NCBI GenBank assembly: GCA_024349245.1
Contig: JALDNG010000094.1
Span: 501,001 to 565,000 of the forward strand
Reading direction: 5' to 3'
DNA: 64,000 bases
Source: Neodontobutis hainanensis
Taxonomy: Eukaryota > Chordata > Actinopteri > Gobiiformes > Odontobutidae
In this document: one piece after another, positions 33,801 to 44,845 of the stretch
Layout of the letters: every line of letters starts with the position of its first letter
How positions within the stretch are numbered: the first letter of the stretch is position 1
The notes under the pieces: generated by a model
Databases searched by the model: none
The model's input: the letters and a program-made list of their open reading frames with translations, nothing else
What the model was told of the DNA's origin: nothing
Program-made: the position numbers and the translations under genes

Positions 33801-36800
33801 GCCACAGCAAAGACCGCTGGGATGTGGACGGCATCTTTGCTTTTTGCTATAAGGTAAATGTTCAGTCCATTGACCACATGTGTTACACACAGTGCCCCTT
33901 ACTTTACATTTAATAACACCATTTTCAGAATTTCACATGATCATAATCCCATAATATAGTGTTTTTATAGATAATGCATATGACCATATTTGGGGCCAAA
34001 TTACATAGAAACTGCAAAGTTGGACACTACTGTGCTAGATGAAAATCCCCAAAGATATATATATAGGATCTGGAATGGTTCTCCACACAGGTTAACTTAC
34101 TCACTGTGCACACTCAACAACCCATGGGAGACAACACTGTCTATTGGTCTACTCTTCTCTTCTCTTCTTAGCAATGCATGACTTGTCTTGATGTTTATCA
34201 CGTTGTCTTGGTTCCTTTAGGTCATGTTCGAGTCCGGATACCTGACTCTTTTCGGTAAAGAGCTGGGGGAAGACAAGTGCCAGGCCCGGCAGGAGGCGCA
34301 GAAAGCTTTGGTGCTCAACGCTTTGGAGAACTTCAAAGAGTTTGACAAGATATTCCCTGCACTGGTGGCTGGCCTGCCCATCCACGTTTTCAAGAGTGCC
34401 TATAGTGCCAGAGAGGCAGGTTTACCCCCATTTGCATTTCAAATTTGGGCATTTTTGGACCTTTCCTTACCTAAAGTAGTTACCCAGTGGAATATAATCA
34501 TTGTATCAAAAAAGCAATGTATCCAGACTATCTACAGTTACATTGTGTTCAAAAGGATTAGGGAGAAAAAAATAAGATAAGATTAAAGTAATTTTCTTCA
34601 TGAAGGGAATGACTTTGTTACAGTAGTTTAGATGTTATAGTTATCCTTCTTCATGCAGTGTTTCCCAAACATTTATTTAATGAGACCCATATTTCAAAAG
34701 GCCAAAAGAGTTCCTGGGCTAGTTTTAAATGGTTTTCGGCTTAAATTCTACATTTCATTTCCTGATGAGTACAATTGAGTAATTTATTTGTTCCCATTAA
34801 GTGTCATTTTAATGAGAACAATGTCATTCTCTTTCCCTTTCGGTGACCAAGAAGTGTACCAAAAAGCGCTATATAAATGCACACTATTTACGTAATCAAA
34901 ATGTTTTCCTGCCAAGGAAGAAACTGATTAAATCAGATTATGAAGTAACCCAACCTGTTAATATTTCCGTCTGTAGAACCTAGCCAAGACCATGCACGCT
35001 GAGAACCTGTCCAAGAGGGAAAACGTCTCTGATTTGATCTCGATGCGGATGCTTCTGAACGATTCCCTGTCCACCTTTAATGACATCAGCAAAGCCAGGA
35101 CTCACGTGGCTCTACTGTGGGCGTCTCAGGCCAACACTCTGCCTGCTACTTTCTGGAGCCTCTTTTACATGATCAGGTAGGAACACATTTGTTGCTCAGC
35201 CCTCACCTCAAAGAGCACATTCAATTCTACTACAACTTTATTTCTTAGTGAGAAACAAGTTTCGCTTTTAAACCATTCTCACTAATCATTATTTTCATCT
35301 GTTTGTAAGGATCAGCTCTGTCAGAAGCTTAGAGCCTTACAATTAAAAAATGTGCTCTCAGCCTTGATTTACACCAAAAAAACACTTATCCATGTTTCAC
35401 CATCTCCATCAACATAAAATGACAATTTGACTTGGCTTCAACAATAACCATGAACTATTGCAAAATGCATTTCAGTAAGATTTGGCAATTTTCTTCAAAG
35501 AGGTATAATATTGCATCATATTGCCCAGAGTTGCCAGATAGCTCATACTGCACCAGGTTTGAGGGAGCAGGCAGGAAAGAATGATTCAATTCTGGGATGT
35601 AAATACCACAGATATGAAATGAAAACACACCTTAGTTCTCAGATGACCTCAGGTAAGGGTGGCTAAACGTGGAAGAAGTCACGTCAAGTCAATCTATATA
35701 TGCGTACACTAGAACCTGTTTAACTGGTCTTCGCTAAACTGGTTCTTAAAGTCAACCAACTCTGTACCTGTATTGAAATTATTTACAAGAAAGATTGTTC
35801 GTCTGGCCCACTTAAAGATGCAGATTTCTACAATATTTGTGACAGGTGGAAACAAATAGATAAATAAAGATGTGTAGATGTGGTGCAATATGCAGCCACA
35901 TAAATTTATTTTTGTCCTTAAGTGCTGCTTAAAATGTCAAATAAGGCTTAGCTAAACAGCATAACCATTGATTTGTACCGATGATTATGTAAAGAGTGGT
36001 GCCCACCAAAGTCAGTCCAAATGTATATCTGAAACGTTCCAGAGCATGCAGCTAACAATTACAAATAAAGCACAAGCTTGGAGTCCGTACCACTTAATTG
36101 ACTCAGAAAAGAACAAAGTATAAAATAGAAATGTGTCAGTTTGCAAATGTAACTGCACCATTCATATCTTTGTCTCCTTGTCTTGTTGCCCACACTGATG
36201 TTATGTAATAGTTATCAGCCCCAGACAATGATTGTAGCCTTTGTACAAAAGCCCTAAGGGGAAAGGCTGCAGTGGAGATAATGAAGCATGTTGTTGGGAG
36301 GAGACTCAGGCAAATAACAGAGCCAATATGTTTTTGACAAGTCCTAACTTGACGTGACATGGCTTTAGCTTTATTAATCATGAGTGTCTGTTTGCTTTAT
36401 CACTTCAATAGAATATAATGCCGCAATCTCAGAGTGATTTATTAAGAGGTTTGTGGTATACTGGCAAAGAAAGTGTGTGCAAACTGATTATACTGTTAGG
36501 ACAACAATAATTACATGATTCCACAAAGCACTATACCCAGACTGATCACCACAGTTGTTTCAACAGTTTGAAATTAGATAAAAAAAAATAAAAACTAGAT
36601 ACAAAACACTTGCCATTTTTTAGGTAAGTCAAAAATATTGTTATTTTCTCTACGTAGGAGTCCTGATGCAATGAAAGCAGCTCAAAAGGAAGTGAAGTTT
36701 GTTCTGGAAGCAGCAGGCCTCACTGTTGACCCCAGTGACCCCACTCTGAATCTGACCCGAGACCAGCTCGACAACATGCCTGTTCTGGGTAAGATAATGA

Positions 36801-37304
36801 CACTTTCGCTTTGTGTTTGTGCTTGTCTTTTTAGTCTGATTATAATGGAAAATAATTGCCTTTAATCTTTATTTATTGGTTAAAAATCATACATTTTCCC
36901 ACCAATAATAAATTTCAGTTTTAGTTAAGGAGAGATTACATAAATATAAAATAATAATATAAAAGCCCCAGTAATGTTACAAATGTTTTGATTACACAAA
37001 CATTCTAATTCTTACATTTGATGTGCAGTTTAATGCACTCAAACACAATAAATTAACAGACATTTATAGCTGTTTTATTGGTTACGTCATATTTCTAACA
37101 CATTTTTGTTCTGTTGTAATCACAGACAGCATCATTAAAGAAGCCATGCGTCTCTCCAGCGCCTCCATGAACGTCCGCGTTTCTAAAGAAGACTTCCTGC
37201 TTCACCTTGACAACCAGGAGGCCTACCGTATAAGGAAGGATGATGTCATCGCTCTGTACCCGCCAATGCTGCACTATGATCCAGAAATCTACGAGGACCC
37301 TTAT
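30727..37304 (+). CDS. cyp7a1: Cholesterol 7-alpha-hydroxylase (cytochrome P450 7A1), final exon not seen
   Basis: CYP7A1 hydroxylates cholesterol at C7 in the liver endoplasmic reticulum, the first and rate-limiting step of the classic bile-acid pathway. Seven exons join in frame: 30727-30809, 32300-32540, 33644-33853, 34221-34415, 34977-35176, 36658-36788 and 37126-37304 (413 codons; the family is about 500). Visible parts are the N-terminal membrane anchor (residues 4-24), ENGFIPYLGCALQFGANPLQ, the I-helix LLWASQANTLPATFWSLF (about 289-306) and the K-helix ExxR (E359, R362). The ERR-triad partner and the Cys heme loop (usually FGSGATICPGR-like) should lie in the next exon, which I cannot find up to 64000. 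All introns are GT-AG except intron 4 (GC-AG). Identity as CYP7A1 rather than CYP7B1 or CYP8B1 is judged from close agreement along the whole length. If the last exon is truly absent, this is a pseudogene or a broken assembly. Confidence 0.9.
32300..32540 (+). CDS. cyp7a1: CYP7A1 exon 2
   Basis: The acceptor is CTCTTAG at 32299, and the exon begins with the last base of the split Arg codon. It encodes QPGEPALENGFIPYLGCALQ through RHLDWRKFHFATSVK, ending in phase 0 at AAG|GTAGAC. It covers the proline-rich hinge and the A-helix/beta-1 region. Two copies of CTAACC lie in the acceptor tract. Confidence 0.92.
33644..33853 (+). CDS. cyp7a1: CYP7A1 exon 3
   Basis: It encodes AFGHDSFDPRHGHTTENLHQ through WDVDGIFAFCYK (70 codons), with phase 0 at both ends. 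It includes the family block TENLHQTFLKTLQG. The donor is AAG|GTAAAT. In mammals, as I recall, this exon is fused with the next two. Confidence 0.92.
34221..34415 (+). CDS. cyp7a1: CYP7A1 exon 4 (GC donor)
   Basis: It encodes VMFESGYLTLFGKELGEDKC through FPALVAGLPIHVFKSAYSAR and E (65 codons). The only junction that keeps frame with exon 5 ends at GAG 34415, followed by GCAGGT, a GC-AG intron. The nearby GT at 34420 would shift the frame by one base. Confidence 0.88.
34855..34895. repeat. LINE/SINE tail remnant in CYP7A1 intron 4
   Basis: AAAAAGCGCTATATAAATGC matches the 3' tail shared by LINE and SINE copies elsewhere in the window (10091, 42950). Confidence 0.5.
34977..35176 (+). CDS. cyp7a1: CYP7A1 exon 5
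   Basis: It encodes NLAKTMHAENLSKRENVSDL through WASQANTLPATFWSLFYMIR (last codon split). It contains the I-helix, where CYP7/CYP8B members carry an Asn-containing ASQANT sequence in place of the usual acid-Thr pair. Acceptor CTGTAG, donor CAG|GTAGGA. Confidence 0.92.
36658..36788 (+). CDS. cyp7a1: CYP7A1 exon 6
   Basis: It encodes SPDAMKAAQKEVKFVLEAAG through LTRDQLDNMPVL, with split codons on both sides (phase 2 in, phase 1 out). It covers the J-helix and the approach to the K-helix. Acceptor TACGTAG, donor CTGG|GTAAGA. Confidence 0.92.
37126..37304 (+). CDS. cyp7a1: CYP7A1 exon 7, last exon visible
   Basis: It encodes DSIIKEAMRLSSASMNVRVS through KDDVIALYPPMLHYDPEIYE and DPY, including the K-helix ExxR. 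It ends in phase 0 at TAT|GTAAGA. Reading past the donor adds 22 unrelated codons to a stop at 37365, so the donor is real. The next family segment (T/Y-F-K-Y-D-R onwards) is expected in a further exon. Confidence 0.9.
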
Positions 37305-37762
37305 GTAAGACTTTTCCTCAGTTACTACTGTATTCCCAATCTTTTGCACCACAGACCATTAATCTAAGACATGCTTTTAATCCAATATTTGCATCCATCA
37401 CAGTGGGCATAAAAGATTAGACAAACAAAAATATAGTATTGGGGATAGCTGCTGGGGTACACCCTGGACAGGGTCACCAGGGCCAACACTTAGACAATCA
37501 TTCCCTCTTATAGGGTGCATTCACACCAGCCCTCTTTAGTCCACTTAAATCAAACTCTAGTTTGTTTGATTGTAAAGTCTGATTTGTTCTAGTGTTCTCT
37601 TTGAACTCTAGTGCAGACCAAAAAACTACCTGTCTGTTATGTCTGTAAAATGCCTTCTCTTTTTTATGAAGATTATCTTTGCGGTGAAGAATGTCTGCAT
37701 TGGTGTGCAATCTACATCATGTCGTTGCATTGTATTTGTACTGTATATGTGTAATGACTATA

Positions 37763-37800
<38 letters not shown>

Positions 37801-40800
37801 GACTGAGTCAAGGGACTGCAATCAATAGACTCTATATATTTCTCACGTTATTTTACAGACACACACATCTTCTGTTGTTGGAATGAATAATCCTTGTAAA
37901 ACAGAAAAACAAAAAGGTGACCTGGTAGAGCAGTGTTTGTGACACATATTGGAGCGTATCCACCTTAAATACAGCTTTACAGAAAGAACACTTGCTGTTT
38001 CATGTTTGCATTCCTAAAGCAATGAATATGTGATGCATCAATGATTTTTTGTAAATCTGAGTCATTCTATTCCTCTTTTATTGTCTGGTCTCTGTCATGA
38101 CCTCAGTGATGCTGAGGCCTTTAGAGACACAAGCCACTTTGAACACATCCACTGAGATCCAGAGTGTTGGCCGATTGTAGCCAGGTGGCTAGGTTGTACC
38201 AACAAACTGTTTGAACTTTACTTTAAACTGTTAAGGTCCTCACATTAGCATAATAATCACATAAGAGTAGACGCATTTGTTTGTTAGCTTTGTGTTAGCG
38301 TTGTCAAGGAGCTTCTCAGTAAAACCACCAAACCATTCATAAGATGTATGAACATTAACCACGTGGACGTTGTGCGGACTTAATCAGCCTGGACAAACAA
38401 AGACATGTGGCTAGAGCAGGGTTGAAATAATCCTGATTACTGAATATGTGAAAGTGTTTTTAATGACCCAACACAACCCTGAACCGTTTAGTGACTTCAC
38501 CTTGGAGTAAAGATAGTAATCAGCCTTGGACTCTGCTGCTGCTGTAGTTTCTCAAGTCGTTAAACGTACAAAATTGACCTTCATGTCATTATCAATAGCA
38601 CTATCTCACTGACTTTCTGTGTCAATGTCAGGCAGCGCAATTCACAATTATTGGAGGACTTTATGGTCTTACATTGACTTTACTGATAACACCCACTGCA
38701 TTACTGCCCTATCCCTCAAATGTAAGGTGTCTATAAAAAGGTGTCATAACTGTAAATATCAACATTTTACAGCATAATGAGGCTTCACGTTTTACACTAC
38801 ATGTGTTTGAATATTCAAGGTCTTAGTGTTGACTTTTTAAAACCAAAACACTTGGTGACTGAAATTGCATACTGACTCTTACTAACTGCCATTTGTAATG
38901 TACTATTCAGTTGAAGAGGCGCTAATGGGTAAATAACTCTGTCTGCTCACATTAAGCTTAAAGGTTCTTTTAAAAAAAAACACTAGTCCAGTTTTAATTG
39001 ATATACCAAAAAAATCAGGGTCACATAGAAGAGTATTTTTTTATTGATTTTCTAAATGAAATAAGGGGAAAAAACATTTACAACAAAGGAATTGCATACA
39101 TACTGTACATATGCAAAAGAGTTGGGACATTGCAAATAAAAATAGAACACAACAATTTACAAATCTAATAAAACTACATTTTATTCACAAATAATTTGTC
39201 TTTTTTAACTGAATGGCAAGCAGCAAATCTTTAAAAAGTTGGGACAGAGCCAACAAAAGACTGGAAAATTAAGTTGGATTAATAAAAAAAACTCTGGAGT
39301 TTTTTGCTTAAAAAAACTGAATCTAAAAATTCTGAAAAAAATTCAGAAAAACCTAAAACTGCAAAGACTGACTGTCCTACCATCTACAGAACATAATGTC
39401 ATCAAAAGATTCAGCCTCAGAGATGTTCTCAAACTTCCAAGCTGCAAACTAAATCAAATTAGACACTAAATCTGTGATATGCCTTTTGACCAAAGACTGA
39501 TTACATCAAAAGACAAACTAAATCTGCAAAGTGTTCATAACAGCACTGTATATTAGCCTGGCCAACCGCTCACAAATTATCTCTTCCCTCCACAGCAGTT
39601 TCCACTTGGTCAGGCCACTCATAACTCTGATTGGTTGCGTGTCTATTTTATTACAGCAAGAGGCAGTTTATTGTCTGATTTCTAATCACTATGTAATTGC
39701 ATCCAAAGCAATTTAATCTGGGAATTATTATGGCCGAGCGTGCTAACCAGTAGTTACAAATCTCCTATCAGGGTTTGAAGCTGCTGAGTTGCTGACTAAC
39801 TGTGACTAATATTAGCTCAAGCTATCTCCCGTCTGGTAAATACAGGAGTAGATGTTGTTTACCCTGTAGTGAATGCCAATGAATGACCAGTGTCAAACGT
39901 TTCACTCCTGGACAGTTTCAAAGTCCAAACTGAACCTCAAAGGGAAAAGACCTTGAAAACAGTATGTTTTGCCTGCTCTCGAGCAGCTGAGGAATCTGCT
40001 CACACCAGAATGTTTTTCATGGCATAACAGCAAAGCACACATCAGGACTTGACCGCCATGTGGGGACCGGCTCGTACAAGTCACAGATATCACAGCAGCT
40101 GTTATCCTAGTTCATAGACTGAAGATTTGTCTTAGGCAATTATTTGTTCTGGACTGTGATGCATATGGTGCTCCAGTACAACTCATAAACATCACAACCT
40201 TGTTTTTCAGTGGAATGTAAAAACAAAAGTATGTTTTTGTCTTTCATTTAATTTTATTGCTTGGGTTTATAGTCACCAATTGTTCTATTATTGCATATCT
40301 ATTATTATATTGTTCTATATTTAAATGTTCAACTTTTTTTTTTTATTGAGCAATTGTAAACATTTTTACATTGTCTGTCAATAGATAATTAATCAGACAA
40401 TAGATAAATATTAATTTGTCAATCAGAACAGCATTCTCAATGTAATTCTCATCATGCATTAGACATGTTACCAACATTTTAATTAAATTTTTTACAACCA
40501 TGCTTTATCACAAAACAAAAGCACTGGTCTACTTTTGAAAAAACTCATTTTGCTACAGTCTGGACAACACATGGCGAAATAAAAATATCCAGGTTATGAT
40601 TGAGGCAGTGAAAGAGTAAATGTTTTGCTTAAACAAGGAGAAAGCAGGGCTTTAGAAACAGAACACAGGTAACTCACCGGGCCACAGCCGGATCAGGAGC
40701 GTGTGTCTGTGGTTTGAAGCATTGTGAAAATACAGTCCTACACTTATTGGTGCTGCTATTATCCACAATTCTCATGTCTGCCTGGGCCTGAACCAAGTCC

Positions 40801-40865
40801 TGACAGGTGTGACACCTGAGAACCGGTCCATACTACTTTCCAGCGTAACAATGCTCCAGAGCTTG
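37305..40865. other. Region downstream of CYP7A1 exon 7, no exon found
   Basis: I searched both strands for the P450 heme loop and the FKYDR segment and saw neither. The stretch contains the shared 16-mer GGGTACACCCTGGACA (37455) and a TATC microsatellite. Around 39050-39250 lies an A-rich stretch with AGTTGGGACATTGCAAAT and AAGTTGGGACAGAGCC, which looks like an old DNA-element end. Confidence 0.45.
37763..37800. repeat. (TATC)n microsatellite
   Basis: About nine and a half TATC units. Confidence 0.95.
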
Positions 40866-40985
40866 TTTTACATTTACATTACATTACATTTAGTCATTTA
40901 GCAGACGCTTTTATCCAAACCAACTTACAATGGAAGCAATTTTAACAACACAAGGTAGTAAAAAGCATAAGTGCACCAAAAACTA
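40866..40985 (-). mobile_element. L2-clade LINE 3' tail fragment
   Basis: ATTTAGTCATTTAGCAGACG, CTTTTATCC and AATGGAAGCAATTTTAACAA match the 3' end of the LINE at 61755-61850 in the same orientation, including the ATTTAC-type tail. Nothing upstream of the tail is retained. Confidence 0.75.
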
Positions 40986-40989
40986 TTCA

Positions 40990-42460
40990 GTTAAAACCCA
41001 GCACAGTATACAAAGCTAAGTATAAGAGAGATTTATTTATTTTATTGATTTTTTTTAACGAAAAGGAATAGATAGAAAGGAAGTAGAATTCAGTGCTTGT
41101 CAGTCAAGTGTTGACCAAGCTGAACGGATCATGCAGTGTCCATGGGATTGACCAAATAACTACTGCATAAAACAACAAAGTCCAAATTGAAATAGTCTAA
41201 AACGTGGCAGTTTGTGACAAAAAATGTTCTCGTGTTGATACAGAGCATGTCCAGACATGTAGCTGTTAATTAAAATAATCACACTTAAAACCTGACATAA
41301 AAATTCCAAATCTGCCAAAATAATGATTTTATCTGGATGTAAATGAGTTTGTTTTTTAATAAAACGAGCATAGGCAAGATTTTGAGTGGTGCCCCTTGCA
41401 TTGTCACCAATATCACTTATGATATTTTTGTTTTGAAAACAGAAAAACATTTTTAAAAACAGACACCAGAGGTTGTACCCAGGATATCTGCACTTTACCT
41501 GTTCAACTAAATCATATAACTGGATACCATTGAAGTCAGATTTTATGTAGGTATGTTGGTAGCCTATTTTAGGTAACTGTGCTGTGGACCTAAAATATCA
41601 AAGGAGAGGAATAATTCCATTTTCTCTATTCATATCATGATTACCTTCACAGCTCTACCTTTATTTAACAAACCAGGTTTTGGGTGTGTTTCATTTGAAT
41701 GAATAAAACTCTACAGCAGTAATACAACATCAGCTTATTATCAAAGCTCCCCTGATATAGATCATAGTGGTGAGTAAAAGCGCTTGTCTGGATCTCCATG
41801 GTAACGCTCAGAGGGAGGAGTTTGTAAACTTTTGCTACATAAAGTTAGCCTTCTTTTGTATCGCTGCTAACAACAGGCTGCTTTCTGAACAACTTTGAAC
41901 GGGACGAACAGCTGAATATATTCATCATTTCATCTGGCTCTGCTTTCGTCTATTCTCAGAGCTCTAGATGTTAGCCAGTAGTTAACCTTTTTCAGTTGTA
42001 GCATCCTACATATATCTGGTCCAGAGCATTTTACTGATTGTACTGAAGGTGAATTTTTTCCCGATTTAGTGGCGTCCCTGGAGGCCACGGCGCTCTTTGC
42101 ATTGGCCTATATTGCCTAATGGGTGAGCCGGCTCTGCTTGTCTGTATGATTAGCCTAGTATTTTTATAATAGTCCCATATTAAAAAGAAGAAAGGCTTAA
42201 TAATAAATTAAACAACAAAAGAGAATAGTTATGGATTATTACATAGAAAAGTTGCTTTGATTTACCTGTAAATAAAATTCACTGTTGTTGCAAGTCAGAC
42301 AGAGTGCAGGAGTCTTGTATTAGTTGGGCATACACACTTATAACCCAAATTGTTAAATTCACCAAAAGCATCATAGTTACATCATCAACACCAATAAATC
42401 ATTCATATTAAAAAAATAAATAAAATAATAGACAATAATAAGTGAGTGGGATATGAGTTA
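40990..42460. other. Unassigned sequence
   Basis: No gene is recognised. A 96-codon minus-strand frame (41160-41450) has no motif. Confidence 0.3.
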
Positions 42461-42600
42461 GTGATGGGAAATCCATCTCTTCTCAAAGATTTAGCTCTTT
42501 TGGCTTAAAAGAGCCTTATGACTTCCAAATGGCTCTTAAGTTAATGTTGCTTTTGTTAGAAAAAGTTCATTTACTATTATTTAACATTTTAATAAAACTT
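42461..42600 (+). mobile_element. hAT-type terminus (TAGTGATGGGA family)
   Basis: TAGTGATGGGAAAT is followed by AGCTCTTTTGGCTTAAAAGA and CCAAATGGCTCTTAAG. The first ten bases equal the left end of the complete element at 56203-58016. No opposite end was found nearby. Confidence 0.5.
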
Positions 42601-42749
42601 ATTAGAACAATTGAACACAACGACACCAAAGTCTGCACTCAGCATTGTGTTCACAAATATTTTAGAAATCCAACCAGATGCTCTTTTTTTTTGTTGTTTT
42701 TGCTTATTTCCTAACTCTAAACACGCCTCTCTCTGTCGTGCAGAGAAGA

Positions 42750-42970
42750 AGTGCAGTGGCTCAGTGGTTGAGTGGTCGTCCTTCAACCAGAAGGTTGGTG
42801 GTTCGATTCCCGGTCTCCTCACAGTTCATACTGTCATTGTGTCCTTGTGCAAGACACTTAACCCACCTTGCCTCCAGTGGTGTTCCAGCTGTAACACTGG
42901 TAGGTGAATGGAAGATTAATGTAAAAGTGCTTTGAGTGCCTTCTAGGTGGAAAAGCACTATATAAATTTT
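42750..42970 (+). mobile_element. tRNA-headed SINE with LINE-like tail
   Basis: It has an A box TGGCTCAGTGG (42757-42767) and a B box GGTTCGATTCC (42800-42810), spaced as in a tRNA. The body reads TGTGCAAGACACTTAACCCA and the tail AAAAGCACTATATAAATTTT. The tail resembles that of L2 LINEs in this window, suggesting L2 machinery moved it. It is not a functional tRNA: the 3' half does not close an acceptor stem. Confidence 0.82.
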
Positions 42971-43129
42971 GCCATTTTGCCAAGCACATGTCCCCCTTCC
43001 TTCTATCATATACTGGAATGATCCTAGTCTGTCCTCCCTTGTGATTGGCCACATTTATACCAATCCAAATATAGTCCTTCATGGTGTCCTTCCATGGATA
43101 CCTTGCTTGTTAATTCTTTTATTTTATTT

Positions 43130-43190
43130 TTTGTATTTATTTAGCGCTTTTCCGCCTAGTAGGCACTCAAAGTGTTTTAGGTATTGTAGA
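43130..43190 (-). mobile_element. SINE tail fragment, reverse orientation
   Basis: Read in reverse it gives CACTTTGAGTGCCTACTAGG, then CGGAAAAGCGCTAAATA. This matches the tail of the SINE at 42750-42970 and makes an inverted pair with it. Confidence 0.65.
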
Positions 43191-43239
43191 TTCATGAACA
43201 GAGATGTTAGCAAGTTCCAATGATGACAACAACTCTTTT

Positions 43240-43581
43240 GCTGTCATTTAGCCTTGTTCTTTTACCTCACTGATGAGTCTTTGTTGTGCAATTGGGCGCA
43301 CTTATTGGAAAAGTAGCAACAGTCCCAAAGCATCTCCATTTGTTGATTGTTTGTCTAACTGTAGACCTGTGAATTTCTAAAGTTTTTTTAAATAACTTTG
43401 TAACCCGTTTGTAACCCGTTCCAAGCAACAATTCTTGACCGTAGCTCCTCTGAAAGCTCTTTTTCCATAAGCACATAGAGGTTTTTGGGTTTTTCTCAAT
43501 AAAGACAGATCACATTTTCAGAAAAAAATATTCAGAAAAGCATGAAATTCCAAAAGGTTCACATACTTTTTCTTGCCACTG
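43240..43581 (-). mobile_element. Tc1-like transposon end with transposase N-terminus
   Basis: The minus-strand frame from 43476 encodes a Tc1-type N-terminal region (RSTVRQTINKWRCFGTVATF). Outside it the terminal repeat reads, in reverse, CAGTGGCAAGAAAAAGTATG and ends at 43581, followed by TA (43582-43583). The rest of the element is missing. Confidence 0.82.
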
Positions 43582-44132
43582 TATAAAGAGTTCAGAGCAG
43601 ATTGGCATCAGGAGAGACAGGAGCAGTCGGGACAGAGAGGCGACAGATGGGAGGGGCTACACTCATCTATTTTATTTATGTTATGATTTAAGTTTATTTT
43701 TCTTGATCTCATGTGGATCCACCAGAAATTAGTTTTGTTGCCCACAAGTTGGTTAAATAGTAATTTATAAAACATTAATCTGCTTTTATACTAAAACATA
43801 ATAAGACAGTCCCACATACATTTCAATTAAACTCATTTAGTTTATAAAGTTTAAACCAGTGAGCTAGACTTATTTAAATGGTTTGTCTTTGAATTGAAAC
43901 CTTCTTCAACTCATCCCCTTACCACTATTCAACTCTCCTGTGGTGCTCAGCATGCTCCTTCACTTTAAAAAAAAATTTAAATAGTTTTGGAAAATGTAAC
44001 AGAAACAGTCACTGACATTGTGCATAAATCTCCCGCTTTGCTCAGTGATGGTTTGAACCATTTTTTCATTAGGAGCAGGAAAATATAAGTGGCAACATAA
44101 TTCTAAATTAATCAAGAATATGCCTAAGTAAC

Positions 44133-44702
44133 ATTTAAAGAAAAGGTAAGGAGCATTTAAAGAAAAGGTAAGGAGCATTATAAAGAAAAGGTAAGAAGCA
44201 TTTAAAGAAAAGGTAAGGAGCATTTTATAGAAAAGGTAAGGAGCATTATAAAGAAAAGGTAAGGGGCATTATAAAGAAAAGGTAAGGAACATTATAAAGA
44301 AAAGGTAAGGGGCATTATAAAGAAAAGGTAAGGAGCATTATAAAGAAAAGGTAAGGAGCATTATAAAGAAAAGGTAAGAAGCATTTAAAGAAAAGGTAAG
44401 GAGCATTTTATAGAAAAGGTAAGGAGCATTATAAAGAAAAGGTAAGGGGCATTATAAAGAAAAGGTAAGGAACATTATAAAGAAAAGGTAAGGGGCATTA
44501 TAAAGAAAAGGTAAGGAGCATTATAAAGAAAAGGTAAGGAGCATTATAAAGAAAAGGTAAGGGGCAATATAAGGAAAAGGTAAGGGGCATTATGAAGAAA
44601 AGGTAAGGAGCATTTAAAGAAAAGGTAATGAGCATTATAAAGAAAAGGTAAGGGGCATTATAAAGAAAAGGTAAGGGGCATTATAAAGAAAAGATAAGGA
44701 GG
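44133..44702. repeat. 23-bp minisatellite with higher-order structure
   Basis: About 25 copies of a 22-23-bp unit close to AAAGAAAAGGTAAGGAGCAT with TAT. Variant units recur in the same order: an eight-unit series starting with GTAAGAAGC at 44191 is repeated from 44374, a 183-bp higher-order period. A third block begins at 44557 but diverges. One strand is nearly pure purine. A minus-strand frame at its left edge is a by-product. Confidence 0.93.
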
Positions 44703-44845
44703 AAATAGGCCTATATTTATTTATTTTTAATATATTCAATATGTCAGTCAGTGTGTGCAAAACTAGATCTACAGTGACTTGACCCAAACAAATGAAACGT
44801 TTCTGATTGTGCCGCCCCTGTGTGAGCAGTGGCCATGGTCTGGAC

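Noticed and set aside
34416..34580. Read-through of CYP7A1 exon 4 to a stop at 34580
   Set aside because: Residues after GAG 34415 do not match the family, while exon 5 resumes it exactly.
42750..42830. tRNA gene
   Set aside because: A and B boxes are present, but no closed acceptor stem and a SINE body and tail follow.
44133..44702. CRISPR-like or regulatory array
   Set aside because: It is a plain tandem minisatellite without spacers.
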